Part shown: positions 9,013 to 18,652 of the stretch, in pieces
Position numbering within the stretch: the first letter of the stretch is position 1
How the letters are laid out: each line of letters starts with the position of its first letter
The notes under the pieces: model-generated
Database searches by the model: none
The model's input: the letters and a program-made list of their open reading frames with translations, nothing else
What the model was told of the DNA's origin: nothing
From: AP-15 sp963788085
Lineage (GTDB): Bacteria > Pseudomonadota > Alphaproteobacteria > ATCC43930 > CGMCC-115725
Length of the DNA: 64,000 nt
NCBI GenBank assembly: GCA_963788085.1
Contig: CAWBFS010000027.1
Location: 14,165 to 78,164, forward strand
Reading direction: 5' to 3'
Made by a program: the position numbers and the translations under genes

Positions 9013-11247
9013 GTGGCGAAGTCCCGAGCGAATAGATCCGGCGAGGAGCGCCGCGGCGAACTGCCTTCGGCGGCCGAGCTGCTCGCCTTCATCCGCGAGA
9101 GTCCTTCGGCGGTCGGCAAGCGCGAGATCGCGCGGGCCTTCGCCGTGGCGCCGGGCGATCGCCCGGAACTGCGCGACATGCTGCGCAATATCGAGCGTTC
9201 CGGGGCCGTCACGCGCGCCGCCAATCGGCGCTTTGTCGCCGCCCCGCCGCTTCCCGAGGTGACCGTCATCGAGCGGATCGGCTCCGACGAAGACGGGCTG
9301 GCGCTCGCCCGTCCCGTTTCCTGGCCGGGGCAGGAGCCGGCGCCGCTCTTGCGCATCATCGAGACCGGGACGAGCGAAACGATAAGGGTCGGCGAGCGCG
9401 CTGCGGCCCGGCTCGTGCCGCTCGAAACCGGCGACATCGAAGCCCGGATCATCCGCCGGCTCGACAATGCCGGCGAGCGAATCATCGGGACATTCCAGAA
9501 CACCCGCGAGGGCGGCAGGCTGGTGCCGGCCGACCGGCGAAATCGCAACGAGTATCGGGTCGCGGCGCGCGACACGGGCGGCGCTGGCGAAGGCGAATTG
9601 GTCGTCGCCGAGCAGCTCGCCGCGGGCAGGCTCGGCGCGCCGCGAGCCCGTGTCCTCGAACGGCTGGGTCCCGCTTCGGACCCCGGCGCGATAAGCCTGC
9701 TGGCGATTGCCGCCTACGACATCCCGACCGAATTTCCCGCCGCCGCGCTCGCCGAAGCCGAGGCGGCATTGCCGGTCAGCCCGGCCGGCCGAGCCGATTT
9801 GCGCGATATCCCGCTGGTCACGATCGACGGCAGCGACGCCCGCGATTTCGACGACGCGGTCTGGGCCGAGCCGGACCTCGACCCGGAGAACCGCGGCGGC
9901 TGGCACCTCATTGTCGCGATCGCCGACGTCGCCTGGTATGTGCGGCCCGGCAGCGCCCTCGACCGCGAGGCCGAGCGGCGCGGCAATTCGGTCTATTTTC
10001 CCGATCGGGTCGTCCCGATGCTGCCCGAGGCGCTGTCAAACGAGCTGTGCTCGCTAAAACCCGGCGTGGACCGCGCCTGCCTCGCCGTTCACCTCTGGAT
10101 CGACGCCAACGGCCGCAAGCGGCGGCATCGTTTCGAGCGCGGCATCATGCGTTCGGCCGCGCGACTGACCTATGAGGAGGTCCAAGCGGCACAGGATGGA
10201 GGTGCTTGGGAGCTGGCTCCTGAATCGCTCGCCGCGCTCTATGGCGCCTACGCCGCGCTCGCCGAGGCGCGCGCGGCGCGCGGAGCGTTGGAGCTGGACC
10301 TCAGCGAGGACCGGGTCGTACTCGATGCCAAAGGGCGGCCGGCGGCGATCGTGCGCGCCGTGCGGCTCGACAGCCATCGGCTGATCGAGGAATTCATGAT
10401 CCTGGCGAATGTCGCCGCCGCCGAGGAGCTCGAAGCGCGCCGGCAGCAGTGCATGTACCGCGTGCACGACGCGCCGGACCCGGACAAAGTGGAGTCGCTG
10501 CGCGTCTTTCTGGAGGAGGCCGGCCTTCCCGGCCTGGCATTGGCCAAAGGGCAGGCGATAAAGCCGGAGCTGTTCAATCGCGTGCTGCGCCGGGCCGCCG
10601 GCACCGGGGAGGCCATGCTGGTCAACGACCTCGTCCTGCGCTGCCAGGCGCAGGCCGCCTATAGCCCAAACAATATCGGGCATTTCGGTCTGGCGCTGCG
10701 CCGCTACGCCCATTTCACCTCACCGATCCGCCGCTACGCCGACCTCTTGGTGCATCGCGCGCTGCTCGGAGATGCCGTAGCGGAGACCGGCCATGACGGG
10801 CTGGATGCGATCTCGGCGCACATCTCGGCTACTGAACGGCGTGCCGCCGAAGCCGAGCGGGCTGCCATTGACCGCTACCGCGCGACCCTTCTCGCCGGAT
10901 CCGTCGGCAGCCTCTTCAGCGCCGACATCAGCGGGGTCGCGAGTTTCGGCCTCTTCGTGAGATTGCGGGAAAACAACGCCGACGGGCTGGTCCCGATATC
11001 GACGCTGCCCGGCGACTATTATGTCCGCGACGAGCGAGCCCAGCGATTGGTCGGACGCAATTCCGGCCGGGTTTACCGGCTGGGTGCCGAGGTGCTGGTG
11101 CGCCTCGTCCAAGCCGACGGCATCGGCGGCCGCCTGGTATTCCGGATCGAGGAGGAGCTGGCCCCCAGCTTGGACCGCAGAGCAGTCGGCGGATCGGGGC
11201 GGTCAAGACAGCACTCTCGCGGCAAATTTGGAAGGTGGCGTAGGTAA
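9013..11247 (+). CDS. rnr: Ribonuclease R
   Basis: Processive 3'-to-5' exoribonuclease of the RNB family, acting on structured RNA in mRNA and rRNA decay. It is 744 residues, a normal length, and has no frameshift. An N-terminal winged-helix region (LLAFIRESPSAVGKREIARA) is followed by cold-shock domains. The RNB catalytic core has DGSDARDFDDAVWAE, the Asp cluster that binds magnesium, and the core signature HFTSPIRRYADLLVHRALLG. A C-terminal S1 domain (SADISGVASFGLFVRL) and a basic tail (RQHSRGKFGRWRR) complete it. The start is GTG at 9013, immediately after the topA stop with no spacer, so translation is probably coupled. Confidence 0.96.
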   Translation: MAKSRANRSGEERRGELPSAAELLAFIRESPSAVGKREIARAFAVAPGDRPELRDMLRNIERSGAVTRAANRRFVAAPPLPEVTVIERIGSDEDGLALARPVSWPGQEPAPLLRIIETGTSETIRVGERAAARLVPLETGDIEARIIRRLDNAGERIIGTFQNTREGGRLVPADRRNRNEYRVAARDTGGAGEGELVVAEQLAAGRLGAPRARVLERLGPASDPGAISLLAIAAYDIPTEFPAAALAEAEAALPVSPAGRADLRDIPLVTIDGSDARDFDDAVWAEPDLDPENRGGWHLIVAIADVAWYVRPGSALDREAERRGNSVYFPDRVVPMLPEALSNELCSLKPGVDRACLAVHLWIDANGRKRRHRFERGIMRSAARLTYEEVQAAQDGGAWELAPESLAALYGAYAALAEARAARGALELDLSEDRVVLDAKGRPAAIVRAVRLDSHRLIEEFMILANVAAAEELEARRQQCMYRVHDAPDPDKVESLRVFLEEAGLPGLALAKGQAIKPELFNRVLRRAAGTGEAMLVNDLVLRCQAQAAYSPNNIGHFGLALRRYAHFTSPIRRYADLLVHRALLGDAVAETGHDGLDAISAHISATERRAAEAERAAIDRYRATLLAGSVGSLFSADISGVASFGLFVRLRENNADGLVPISTLPGDYYVRDERAQRLVGRNSGRVYRLGAEVLVRLVQADGIGGRLVFRIEEELAPSLDRRAVGGSGRSRQHSRGKFGRWRR

Positions 11248-11380
11248 TCTCCTCACAGTTCCGGCTAGCGGCGTATTATGGCCTCTGGTCGTAAGTCCAT
11301 GCCAATTTTAGGGACTAGTTCGGCTCCTTGGCGCGCTCCAAGTAGATATCCCAAGGGAACCGGACGTAAGGAGTGTTTGA

Positions 11381-12145
11381 ATGAAACGCTTTGAAGACAA
11401 GACCATCTTGGTAACCGGCGCCGGAAGCGGTATCGGCGCGGCCTGCGTCCGGCGGCTGTTCGCAGAAGGCGCCTCGATCGCCGCCGCCGACGTGCGGAAA
11501 GAAGAGGTCGACAAGGTCGTCTCCGAATTCGGGAACAGCGAAAGGATCTACGGCGCCGGCGTTGACGTTTCGGACCGGGACCAGGTCGCCGCGTTCGTGT
11601 CCGGAGCGGTTCGACGGTTCGGAAAACTCGATGGGCTGGTCAACAGCGCTGGCATCCGGGGAGTCGGCAATGTTCTGGATACCGATCCCGAGGTTTTGCG
11701 GCGGGTCCTGTCGGTCAACCTCGAAGGCACGTTTAACATGTGCCAGGCTTTCGCCCGTGCCGTGAAGGACGCGCAGACACCGGCGGCAATCGTCAACCTC
11801 AGCTCTGCGGCCGGGATCAGGGGCGTGCCCAACCGTCTCCCTTATGCCGCGTCGAAGTACGGGGTCGTGGGGATCACCCAGACGATGGCATTGGAACTGG
11901 GCCCGCTCGGCGTCCGCGTCAATGCCGTCGTGCCCGGCATGATCCGCACGCCGATGACGGCGCCCATGTTCGAGGATCCCGAAAATGTGCAGCGGATTCG
12001 CGCGGCTCATCCCATTGGCCGCGAAGGCCGACCCGAAGAGGTCGCGGCAGCGATTGCCTTCCTTCTGTCCGACGATGCCAGCTTCATCACCGGTGTGGCT
12101 CTCCCGGTTGATGGCGGTTCAACCGCGGGCATTCGGTCACACTAA
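11381..12145 (+). CDS. Short-chain dehydrogenase/reductase
   Basis: Classical SDR of 254 residues that oxidises or reduces an alcohol/ketone with NAD(P). It shows the cofactor motif TGAGSGIG, the NSAG motif (LVNSAG), the catalytic Ser in VNLSSAAG and the YxxxK pair in YAASKYG, plus the PGMIRTPM loop and the C-terminal LPVDGGST. An acidic residue after beta strand 2 (AAADVRK) suggests NAD rather than NADP preference. The RBS AAGGAG lies seven bases before the ATG. It stands alone after rnr, so the substrate cannot be deduced from context. Confidence 0.92.
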   Translation: MKRFEDKTILVTGAGSGIGAACVRRLFAEGASIAAADVRKEEVDKVVSEFGNSERIYGAGVDVSDRDQVAAFVSGAVRRFGKLDGLVNSAGIRGVGNVLDTDPEVLRRVLSVNLEGTFNMCQAFARAVKDAQTPAAIVNLSSAAGIRGVPNRLPYAASKYGVVGITQTMALELGPLGVRVNAVVPGMIRTPMTAPMFEDPENVQRIRAAHPIGREGRPEEVAAAIAFLLSDDASFITGVALPVDGGSTAGIRSH

Positions 12146-12179
12146 ACCACCTGCCTTCGGCCTTCGAGCCTGCCCTTAG

Positions 12180-12245
12180 CCGAAGAGGTCTCCATCTCCC
12201 TCGCCCCGCTTGCAGGGGGAGGGCGGGGTGAGGAGCGGCAAAAGG
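12180..12245. repeat. Dispersed intergenic repeat, CCCTC...GAGGG palindrome
   Basis: CTCCATCTCCCTCGCCCC followed by GGGGGAGGGCGGGGTGAGG can form a GC-rich hairpin. Related sequences occur at 27884-28030 and 43971-44062. The family behaves like alphaproteobacterial REP elements placed just after stop codons. Confidence 0.65.
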
Positions 12246-12329
12246 CGAAGGGCGTTCACGTAACATCTTGCATAACGGACGGCATCCGCGCAGTGAACGC
12301 GGTGCCGAAGCTGGATAATCGCGATCTCG

Positions 12330-12545
12330 TCACCTCGGGGAAACCATCGGTGGCCGCGAGCGAGCTCCATAGGCAGCGATCGCCATCATTCCTACTCCGA
12401 CGCCGATCGGAGCCAAGATCCAAATCTTCCGAAGCGCAGGGAACAGAGATGCGACAACTGCGCCTGTCGTAACGAGTATTCCACTGGCGCCTATGAAATC
12501 TAAGTGATCCCACTCCTCTATCAACCCGCCAACTGGCATCATCAC
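12330..12545 (-). CDS. Small predicted membrane protein
   Basis: A 71-residue hypothetical protein. Two hydrophobic segments are visible, FIGASGILVTTGAVVASLF and IWILAPIGVGVGMMAIAAYG, separated by a short basic loop (PALRKIW). This predicts two transmembrane helices. A strong GGAGGTG ribosome binding site directly precedes the ATG pair at 12540-12545, which supports a real gene. It is transcribed away from the MFS gene at 12846. I do not recognise the family and propose no function. Confidence 0.6.
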   Translation of the reverse strand: MMMPVGGLIEEWDHLDFIGASGILVTTGAVVASLFPALRKIWILAPIGVGVGMMAIAAYGARSRPPMVSPR

Positions 12546-12845
12546 CTCCGTTCACAGCAGGGCTAAAAACCTGCCCCTAGCTTGGATTAATTGGCAAGAC
12601 GCTTGGTTTGGGCGACTTGGGCGGGCTGGGCAGGTTCCTGGGAATCTGGGCGGCCGGAGTACGAAGATCATCCCTTTTAGGGATGTTCGGCAACGGCAAA
12701 TCGCGCTAAGTCGTGACCGCCACCTTAGCGAGCCCTCGGACGAAATTGGCGACGGGATCAGTGCGAACTTGGGGAAGTTGATCGCCAGCATAAAGAGGGC
12801 CCGCTCGAGCTGATAACGCCGAAGCGGCGAAAAGGGAGGTCGATT
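12546..12845. promoter_or_regulatory. 300-bp divergent intergenic region
   Basis: It separates the minus-strand small membrane protein from the plus-strand MFS transporter and must hold their promoters. The only clear signal is the AAAGGGAGG sequence at 12830-12838, the ribosome binding site for the ATG at 12846. No credible -35/-10 pair, RNA gene or operator was identified. Confidence 0.4.
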
Positions 12846-14217
12846 ATGGCGCTGACCGTACAAACCATCGAGTCCTACGTCGGCGAGGCGATGGACGAGG
12901 CGCGAATGGGACCGGTCCATTGGCGGGTGCTGGGATTAGTGGCGGCCGGCTACTTCTTCGACGTGCTGGATTTCACGATTTTCGGGGCGCTCGTCCCGGA
13001 CCTGCTGAAGAGCGGGTTCGTTACGCCAGCAGCAGGTGCCCTGGATCGGCAGCGCCACCGCGCTGGGGTTGTTCGTCGGCACGCTCGGGCAGGGCGAGTT
13101 CACCGATCGGTTCGGACGCAAGGCGGTCTATCAGTTCAATTTGTTGCTGTTCGGGCTGGCGACGATCCTCGCCGCCTTGCCGGCGATTCCGAGTATCGGG
13201 TTCGAGCCCGGCCTCACCTGGCTGCTGATCTTTCGCTTCCTGGCCGGGGTCGGGCTCGGAGCCGAGCAGCCGCTGTGCTATTCCTACACTGCCGAATATG
13301 CGCCGAAGCGCATCCGCGGCCGTGTCATCGCGCTGATGCAGTTCATCGGCGGCGCTTGGCCGTGGCCGGTCGGCGTGCTGTTGACGCTGGCGTTTCGCGA
13401 TACGATCGGCTGGCGTGGCATCTGGATCATCATCGGCATCGGCGCGCTGATCGTTTTCGTGCTGCGTTTTTCCCTGCCGGAATCGCCGCGCTGGCTGGCG
13501 ACGCACGGACAAGGGCAGCGGGCGCTCGACCTGCTGCAGCGCATGGGCCTGCGCACCGTGCCGCTGTCGTCGCTGCGCACCGACGCCGCGAGCGACACCC
13601 GGCGCGATCCGATCGGCATCGTGCTGCGCGACTATCCAGGACGGGTCGCAGCCGGCATGATCTGCTTTGCCGCATTCTTCGGGATCGCGCTCGGGCTCGG
13701 CGCCTGGCTGCCTAACATTCTCGTGCAGCGCGGCTTTACGATCGCCAAGTCGCTCAGCTCGATCTTCTGGATCACCCTCGCCTTTCCGTGCGCCAGCGCC
13801 TTTATGATGTATGCGCTGGAGCGCTTCGGGCGCAAACCAACCGCCGTCACCGCCTTCATCCTGACCGGCGTCTTCGGGCTGGCCTGGGCCAATGCGGGAA
13901 GCGAGGCGGCGGTGCTGGGGATCGGCTTCGGCATGATCTTCTTCACACAGCTGGCTGGCAATTCCTCGCAGGTCTTCATCTCCGAGGTGTTCCCGACCAA
14001 CGCCCGCGCCTCCGGCTTCGGCCTGTGTCAGGCGGCCGGCCGAATCGCGGCGTTCGTCGCGATACCGGCGTTCCTGTGGATCCAGCAGGGGTACGGTCTC
14101 AACGCGGTGTTCGTAGTGATCGCGGTCATCGTCGCGATCGCTGCAATCGCCGTGACGCAAGTCGGGCCCGAGGCGCGGGGCCTCGCCCTCGACGAAATTG
14201 CCCCGCCAGCCGCGTGA
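12846..14217 (+). CDS. MFS transporter, sugar/aromatic-acid type, one frameshift
   Basis: Major facilitator superfamily proton symporter of about 457 residues in the inner membrane. The first helix text (GYFFDVLDFTIFGALVPDLL) is in the frame starting at 12846. The remainder, from PWIGSATALGLFVGTLGQG onward, is one base off, so a shift lies near 13027 in a CAGCAGCAG run. Signature motifs include GQGEFTDRFGRK (the G-x-x-x-D-R-x-G-R-K loop 2-3 motif), FLAGVGLGAEQPLCYSYTAE, the central LPESPRWL and the second loop RFGRKPTAVT. Twelve hydrophobic stretches can be followed. The next gene lies about 100 bp downstream on the same strand, but the substrate is unknown. The shift is probably a sequencing error. 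Confidence 0.85.
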
Positions 14218-14322
14218 CGCGAACATCGGACAATCGATGTCATTGATGAAAACGCCTGCTGTCGCGCTGATCGGCGCGTCCCGGCTTCCATTTGGCTTAG
14301 CACTCGGGAGAGGAACCGCAAC

Positions 14323-15546
14323 ATGATCCCGGTTTCGGCGCGCAATATCGAGTTTGTCGGCCACACCGACCAGAACGGCCGCGGCGACGGTGTGCAGGTC
14401 ATGGTCCATAGGGGACATGCCTTTGTCGGCCACATGTTCAGCGATGGCTTTACGATCACCGACGTCAGCGACCCGCGCCGGCCGCGCCCGGTCAATTTCG
14501 TCGCGGCGCCGCCAAATTCGCGCGCCTTCCATCTGCAAACCCACGACGACCTGTTGCTGACGGTCAATGCCCCGAACATCTGGGTGTTGCAGGGCTATTC
14601 CGACCCAAACGACTACTTCAAGGCTTCGATCACCGAAACCTTCACCAAGCGCGAGAAGGCCTTTACCGCCGGGCTGCGCGTCTTCGACATCGGCAAGCCG
14701 GCCGAGCCTCGCGAGATCAGCTTTATGCCGGTCGACGGGTTGGGCCTGCACCGACTGTGGTATGTCGGCGGGCGCTATGCCTATGCCTCGTGCCATTGGC
14801 AGGGGTTTACCGACCACGTGCTGGCGGTCATCGACCTGGCCGAGCCGACCCGACCCGAGGTCGTCGGCCGCTGGTGGCTGCCCGGCATGCACACTGCAGG
14901 CGGCGAGACGCCGAGCTGGAGCGGCCGGCGCTACGCGTTGCACCATGCGATCGTCAGCGGCAATCGCGCCTACGCCGCGTGGCGCGACGGCGGAATGACG
15001 ATCCTCGATGTCGCCGACCCGACCGCGCCAAAGCTGCTCGCCCACCGCAACTGGTGCCCGCCGTTCGGCGGCGGCACCCACACGCCGTTGCCGCTGCCCG
15101 GCCGCAGCCTGGCGGTCTTCGCCGATGAGGGCAATCTCGATAATTGTGCCAACGGTATTCAGCGCTGCTGGGTGTTCGACGTGCGCGAGCCGACCAACCC
15201 TGTGCAGATCGCCGCGTTCCCGACCCCGACCGAAGAAGATTATTGCAAGAAGGGGGCGAAATTCGGCCCACATAACCTGCACGAGAACCGCCCCGGCTCG
15301 TTCCAGAGCGAGCAGTTGATCTTCGCCACCTACCAGAATGCCGGTGTGCGGGTGTTCGACATCACCGACCCGTTCGCGCCGCGCGAGGTCGCGCATTTTG
15401 TGCCGCCCGCGCCCGAAAAGATGGTCGACCCGCGACCGAACCGCCCGCGCGTGATCCAGTCAAACGATGTCTACGTGGCGGCTGACGGGCTGATGTACGT
15501 GACCGATGTCAATGACGGCCTGACTATACTCAAATATAACGGCTGA
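14323..15546 (+). CDS. LVIVD-repeat beta-propeller protein
   Basis: A 407-residue protein built from repeats typical of the LVIVD family. Recurrent blocks read FTITDVSDPRRPRP, VFDIGKPAEPREI, VIDLAEPTRPEVVGRW, ILDVADPTAPKLLA, VFDVREPTNPVQIA and VFDITDPFAPREVAHF, giving about seven blades. LVIVD repeats are usually found on cell surfaces, but no signal peptide is visible here (start MIPVSARNIEFVGHT), so this one may be cytoplasmic. Conserved His residues (MHTAGGE, GTHTPLPLP, GPHNLHEN) could line a metal or ligand site. It follows the MFS gene by about 105 bp on the same strand, so the two may act on the same compound. Function otherwise unknown. Confidence 0.75.
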   Translation: MIPVSARNIEFVGHTDQNGRGDGVQVMVHRGHAFVGHMFSDGFTITDVSDPRRPRPVNFVAAPPNSRAFHLQTHDDLLLTVNAPNIWVLQGYSDPNDYFKASITETFTKREKAFTAGLRVFDIGKPAEPREISFMPVDGLGLHRLWYVGGRYAYASCHWQGFTDHVLAVIDLAEPTRPEVVGRWWLPGMHTAGGETPSWSGRRYALHHAIVSGNRAYAAWRDGGMTILDVADPTAPKLLAHRNWCPPFGGGTHTPLPLPGRSLAVFADEGNLDNCANGIQRCWVFDVREPTNPVQIAAFPTPTEEDYCKKGAKFGPHNLHENRPGSFQSEQLIFATYQNAGVRVFDITDPFAPREVAHFVPPAPEKMVDPRPNRPRVIQSNDVYVAADGLMYVTDVNDGLTILKYNG

Positions 15547-15748
15547 TCACCTCAATAAAGTTCTCCCAATCCCAGCCGATCTCGTCACCCAACGACGTGT
15601 ATATCGGTCAATACCGGCCCTTCCCGCTGCTCATCGCCGGAGAAGTTTTTCTGTTCCTCGTCATCCGGCTCAACCCACTGCCACCAAACAGCCCGGGAAC
15701 TTTACGCAGGTGGCCTCGCCACGAAGGCGCAGGCAGTATCACTTCTCC

Positions 15749-16939
15749 ATGGTTGCCTTCAGCCATCCTCTGTGGCGTTTCCTGAGTCTATACGGCGCCC
15801 TTTACGCCGGGTTTGGCGTCCTGTCGCCGTATCTGCCCAGCCTCCTCGAGAGCCGAAAATTGGGGCCGGAAGCGATTGCGTTGGTGCTCGGCGCCGGCAC
15901 CGCAATCCGCCTGATCGCCGGGCCGGCCGCTGGTCGGTTGGCCGATATTCTCGATGCTCCCAAGGCCGTTCTCGCCGCTTGCTCGGTCGCCGCCGCCCTG
16001 ATTGCGCTGGGCTACCTGCAGGGAACTGGATTATTGCTGTTGTTCGTTGTCGGCGTACTTCACTCGGCAGCGTTGGCGCCGCTTGCCCCGCTCACCGATA
16101 CGCTCGCTCTCGCCAGTGCGGCTCCCGATCCATCCGAAGGTTCTGCCCAGCAACGCTTCCACTATGGCTGGCTGCGTGGTGCTGGCTCCGCGGCGTTCAT
16201 TTGCGGAACCCTGCTTTCCGGTCAGGCCATCACGCAATTCGGGATTTCCGCGGCAATTTGGCTCAATGCCGGACTGCTCGTAGCGGCCGCATTTGCCGCT
16301 CGCCTCGTGCCAGTTCTGAGGCTGGCGATCAAGAATGCCGCTCGACCCGTGGTTGCCGATGGTGCGGTCCGAGGCTTCGCAGCGCTGCTGCGGCTTCCGT
16401 CTTATCGCCGCATCATTTTCGTCGCCGCCTTGATCCTCGGCAGCCACGCGATGCACGACAGCTTTGCCGTAATTCGCTGGGAGGCAGCGGGGATCGGCCC
16501 GAATACCATCGGGGTGCTTTGGTCGATGTCGGTGGCCGCGGAGGTTGTCGTTTTTTTGTTTATCGGCCGCCCGCTGCTTGATCGCATCGGCCCGGCTCAT
16601 GCCGCAATGATCGCCGCCGCAGCCGGTGCCCTACGCTGGGTGATAATGGCCGAGACTACGTGGATTCCGGCTCTTGCAGCGATCCAGCCACTACACGGGC
16701 TCACATTCGCCCTGTTGCACTTGACCTGCATGCGGCTTCTCGCGCAATGCGCGCCTCGTCACCTGGAAGCAACCGCATTGACGGTCTACGGAACCGTTGG
16801 CATAGGCTTACCGACGGCGCTCTTGATAATCGGCTCAGGCCACCTCTATAGCCACTTCGGCGCAAAGGGATTTTTCGTGATGGCGGCGCTTTGCGCAGTG
16901 GCGGTGCCATTCGCTCGAACATTGCGCGAGCCCAGCTGA
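15749..16939 (+). CDS. MFS transporter, MFS_1-like (phenylpropionate permease) type
   Basis: Inner-membrane transporter of 396 residues. It begins MVAFSHPLWRFLSLYGALYA, with an extra N-terminal helix packed against FGVLSPYLPSLLESR, the pattern of the MFS_1-like/HcaT group. Further features are GPAAGRLADILDAPK, FHYGWLRGAGSAAFICG (conserved in the group), ALAPLAPLTDTLALA and a C-terminal half with six more hydrophobic spans. The start at 15749 was chosen because the residues before it (ASPRRRRQYHFS) are not membrane-like; a GTG at 15710 is an alternative. Substrates of relatives include aromatic acids and nucleosides. The specificity here is not deducible. Confidence 0.85.
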   Translation: MVAFSHPLWRFLSLYGALYAGFGVLSPYLPSLLESRKLGPEAIALVLGAGTAIRLIAGPAAGRLADILDAPKAVLAACSVAAALIALGYLQGTGLLLLFVVGVLHSAALAPLAPLTDTLALASAAPDPSEGSAQQRFHYGWLRGAGSAAFICGTLLSGQAITQFGISAAIWLNAGLLVAAAFAARLVPVLRLAIKNAARPVVADGAVRGFAALLRLPSYRRIIFVAALILGSHAMHDSFAVIRWEAAGIGPNTIGVLWSMSVAAEVVVFLFIGRPLLDRIGPAHAAMIAAAAGALRWVIMAETTWIPALAAIQPLHGLTFALLHLTCMRLLAQCAPRHLEATALTVYGTVGIGLPTALLIIGSGHLYSHFGAKGFFVMAALCAVAVPFARTLREPS

Positions 16940-17005
16940 TCGGCCTGCGGCACAGCGCGACCGGAACCCGCCTTTCGCATCGGAACTCCGCGAAAGGAGC
17001 GCTCG

Positions 17006-17839
17006 CTATAGCGAAGCAAGGGTGCGGAACTCATCCGAGGTTAAGCGGATGGAGGCGGACGCGAAATTCTCCTCGAGATGAGCGATCGAGGAGGTTCCGG
17101 GAATTGGCAGCATAACGGGGGAACGCTGCAACAGCCAGGCGAGCGAGATCTGGCTCGGTGTCGCGCCGTAGCTCTGGGCAATGCGGGCAAGCACGGAGTT
17201 TGGTCTGGCAAGCCCGCCCGCCGCCAGCGGGTACCAAGGAATGAAGGCGATGCCAGCTTCGGCGCAAATGTCGACCAACCGGTCGGAGGACCTGTCCCGA
17301 AGATTGTAATGGTTCTGGACTGAGACGATCGAGCCTGCGGCGCGTGCTCGCGCAAATTCCCTCTCAGAGACGTTGGACACGCCAATATGGCGGATCTTCC
17401 CCGCCCGCTGAAGGTCGACGAGCACGCCTATCGAATCCTCGATCGGTACCCGATGGTCGACCGCATGTAATTGGTAAAGCTCGATGCGCTCGAGCCTGAG
17501 CCTTTTCAGACTGTCCGCACAGGCACGGCGCAAATGCTCCGGTCGACAATCGGTGACCCAACGGTCGGCTCCAGGGCGCAAAAGCCCGCCCTTTGTGGCC
17601 ACCACCAGCCCTGCCGGATATGGGTAGAGCGCCTTGGCGATGAGAGTTTCGCTGACACCGGGACCGTAAGAGTCGGCAGTGTCGATAAAGGTGACGCCCT
17701 TCTCCACCGCCCGCCGAAGCAGCGCGATCGCTTCGCTCTTGTCCTTCGGAGAGCCCCAGATGCCCGGGCCGGTGATGCGCATTGCGCCAAAGCCAATCTG
17801 TCCTACTGGCAGGTGGGCGAGATTTGGTTGGGATGGCAT
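17006..17839 (-). CDS. Aldo/keto reductase
   Basis: NADPH-dependent oxidoreductase with a TIM-barrel fold, 277 residues. Catalytic residues are visible: Asp in FIDTADSYG (with the Tyr four residues on), Lys in VVATKGGLL, and His in YQLHAVD. The phosphate-binding end is PIPGTSSIAHLEEN. The start at 17839 is supported by an AGGAGGTG ribosome binding site five bases upstream; the frame is open another 41 codons. It is convergent with the MFS gene at 15749-16939. It resembles the AKR group that acts on small aldehydes, but the exact substrate cannot be named. Confidence 0.92.
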   Translation of the reverse strand: MPSQPNLAHLPVGQIGFGAMRITGPGIWGSPKDKSEAIALLRRAVEKGVTFIDTADSYGPGVSETLIAKALYPYPAGLVVATKGGLLRPGADRWVTDCRPEHLRRACADSLKRLRLERIELYQLHAVDHRVPIEDSIGVLVDLQRAGKIRHIGVSNVSEREFARARAAGSIVSVQNHYNLRDRSSDRLVDICAEAGIAFIPWYPLAAGGLARPNSVLARIAQSYGATPSQISLAWLLQRSPVMLPIPGTSSIAHLEENFASASIRLTSDEFRTLASL

Positions 17840-18191
17840 CTCCACCTCCTCTGTGGCGATTTTGCAGTGTTCTGGGCGCCGTCGCCGCCAACAAACGCTT
17901 TCGGGATAGGTATTATATTTCATCCCGACAGTCCAAAGAAGCGCGACAGACGGCGTCAGCACGGCGCCTTAGGCCCTCCGCATTTTGCGGCGAAAAAGCC
18001 CTGAAGATGAGGGTCCGGAGGAGTGCGATGGTGGCAGCCCTCGGATGTCCCGAGGTCCGGGTTGGTGCGAACCTCTGGATACCGCATTGCACACCGCTGC
18101 TGCCGACTCATCACCGGGCCGGGAGAAAGCGACAGGGAATTAGGAAGTAGGCCCGCCCGTTCTCTCTCGAGGCAGCGCTGAGACGAGGCAC

Positions 18192-18605
18192 ATGACCAGA
18201 AGGTTGGCAGCTCTGATAGCGGCCACTGCGCTATTGGCAAGTTCGGCGGTTCCGTCATTCGCCGACCATCATGGCGGTGGACACGGTGGTGGTGGTGGCG
18301 GCTGGCATGGCGGTGCGGGTAATTGGAACGGCAGTGGCTGGCGTGGTGGGGGTAGCGGTTGGCACCATGGTGGTCGTGGCGGCGGCTGGGGAGTTGGACC
18401 CGCAATAGGTCTCGGTCTCGGCCTCGGGCTGCTCGGCGGAGCGCTAGCAACGGCTCCCTACTACAGTGGCTATGACTATGGCTATGATTACAACCCATAT
18501 GCCGGTGCACCCTCACCTACGGTTTTGTACTGGTGCGATCCCTATCAGGGGTATTACCCTGCGGTACCTCAATGCCCGGTTCCGTGGCGAGAAATTGTTC
18601 AGTAA
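18192..18605 (+). CDS. Secreted Gly/His-rich protein
   Basis: A 137-residue exported protein. A signal peptide (RRLAALIAATALLASSAVPS, cleavage probably after SFA) is followed by a Gly/His/Trp-rich segment (HHGGGHGGGGGGWHGG), then a Gly/Leu hydrophobic stretch (GPAIGLGLGLGLLGG) and a Tyr-rich part. The C-terminus carries the motif YWCDPYQGYYPAVPQC with CPVPWREI, which recurs in small exported proteins of alphaproteobacteria. The two Cys may form a disulfide in the periplasm. His density suggests possible metal binding, which is inference. It stands alone with its own promoter region. Confidence 0.8.
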   Translation: MTRRLAALIAATALLASSAVPSFADHHGGGHGGGGGGWHGGAGNWNGSGWRGGGSGWHHGGRGGGWGVGPAIGLGLGLGLLGGALATAPYYSGYDYGYDYNPYAGAPSPTVLYWCDPYQGYYPAVPQCPVPWREIVQ

Positions 18606-18652
18606 CGAGCGGGTATGCTCTTCGACTGTGCGTTAAAACCAATCGAAAATAG

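Noticed and set aside
13021..15396. 791-codon open frame on the minus strand
   Set aside because: It is antisense to the MFS and LVIVD genes, whose plus-strand text is clearly conserved; the minus-strand text is Arg/Asp/Gly-rich low-complexity sequence without family motifs.
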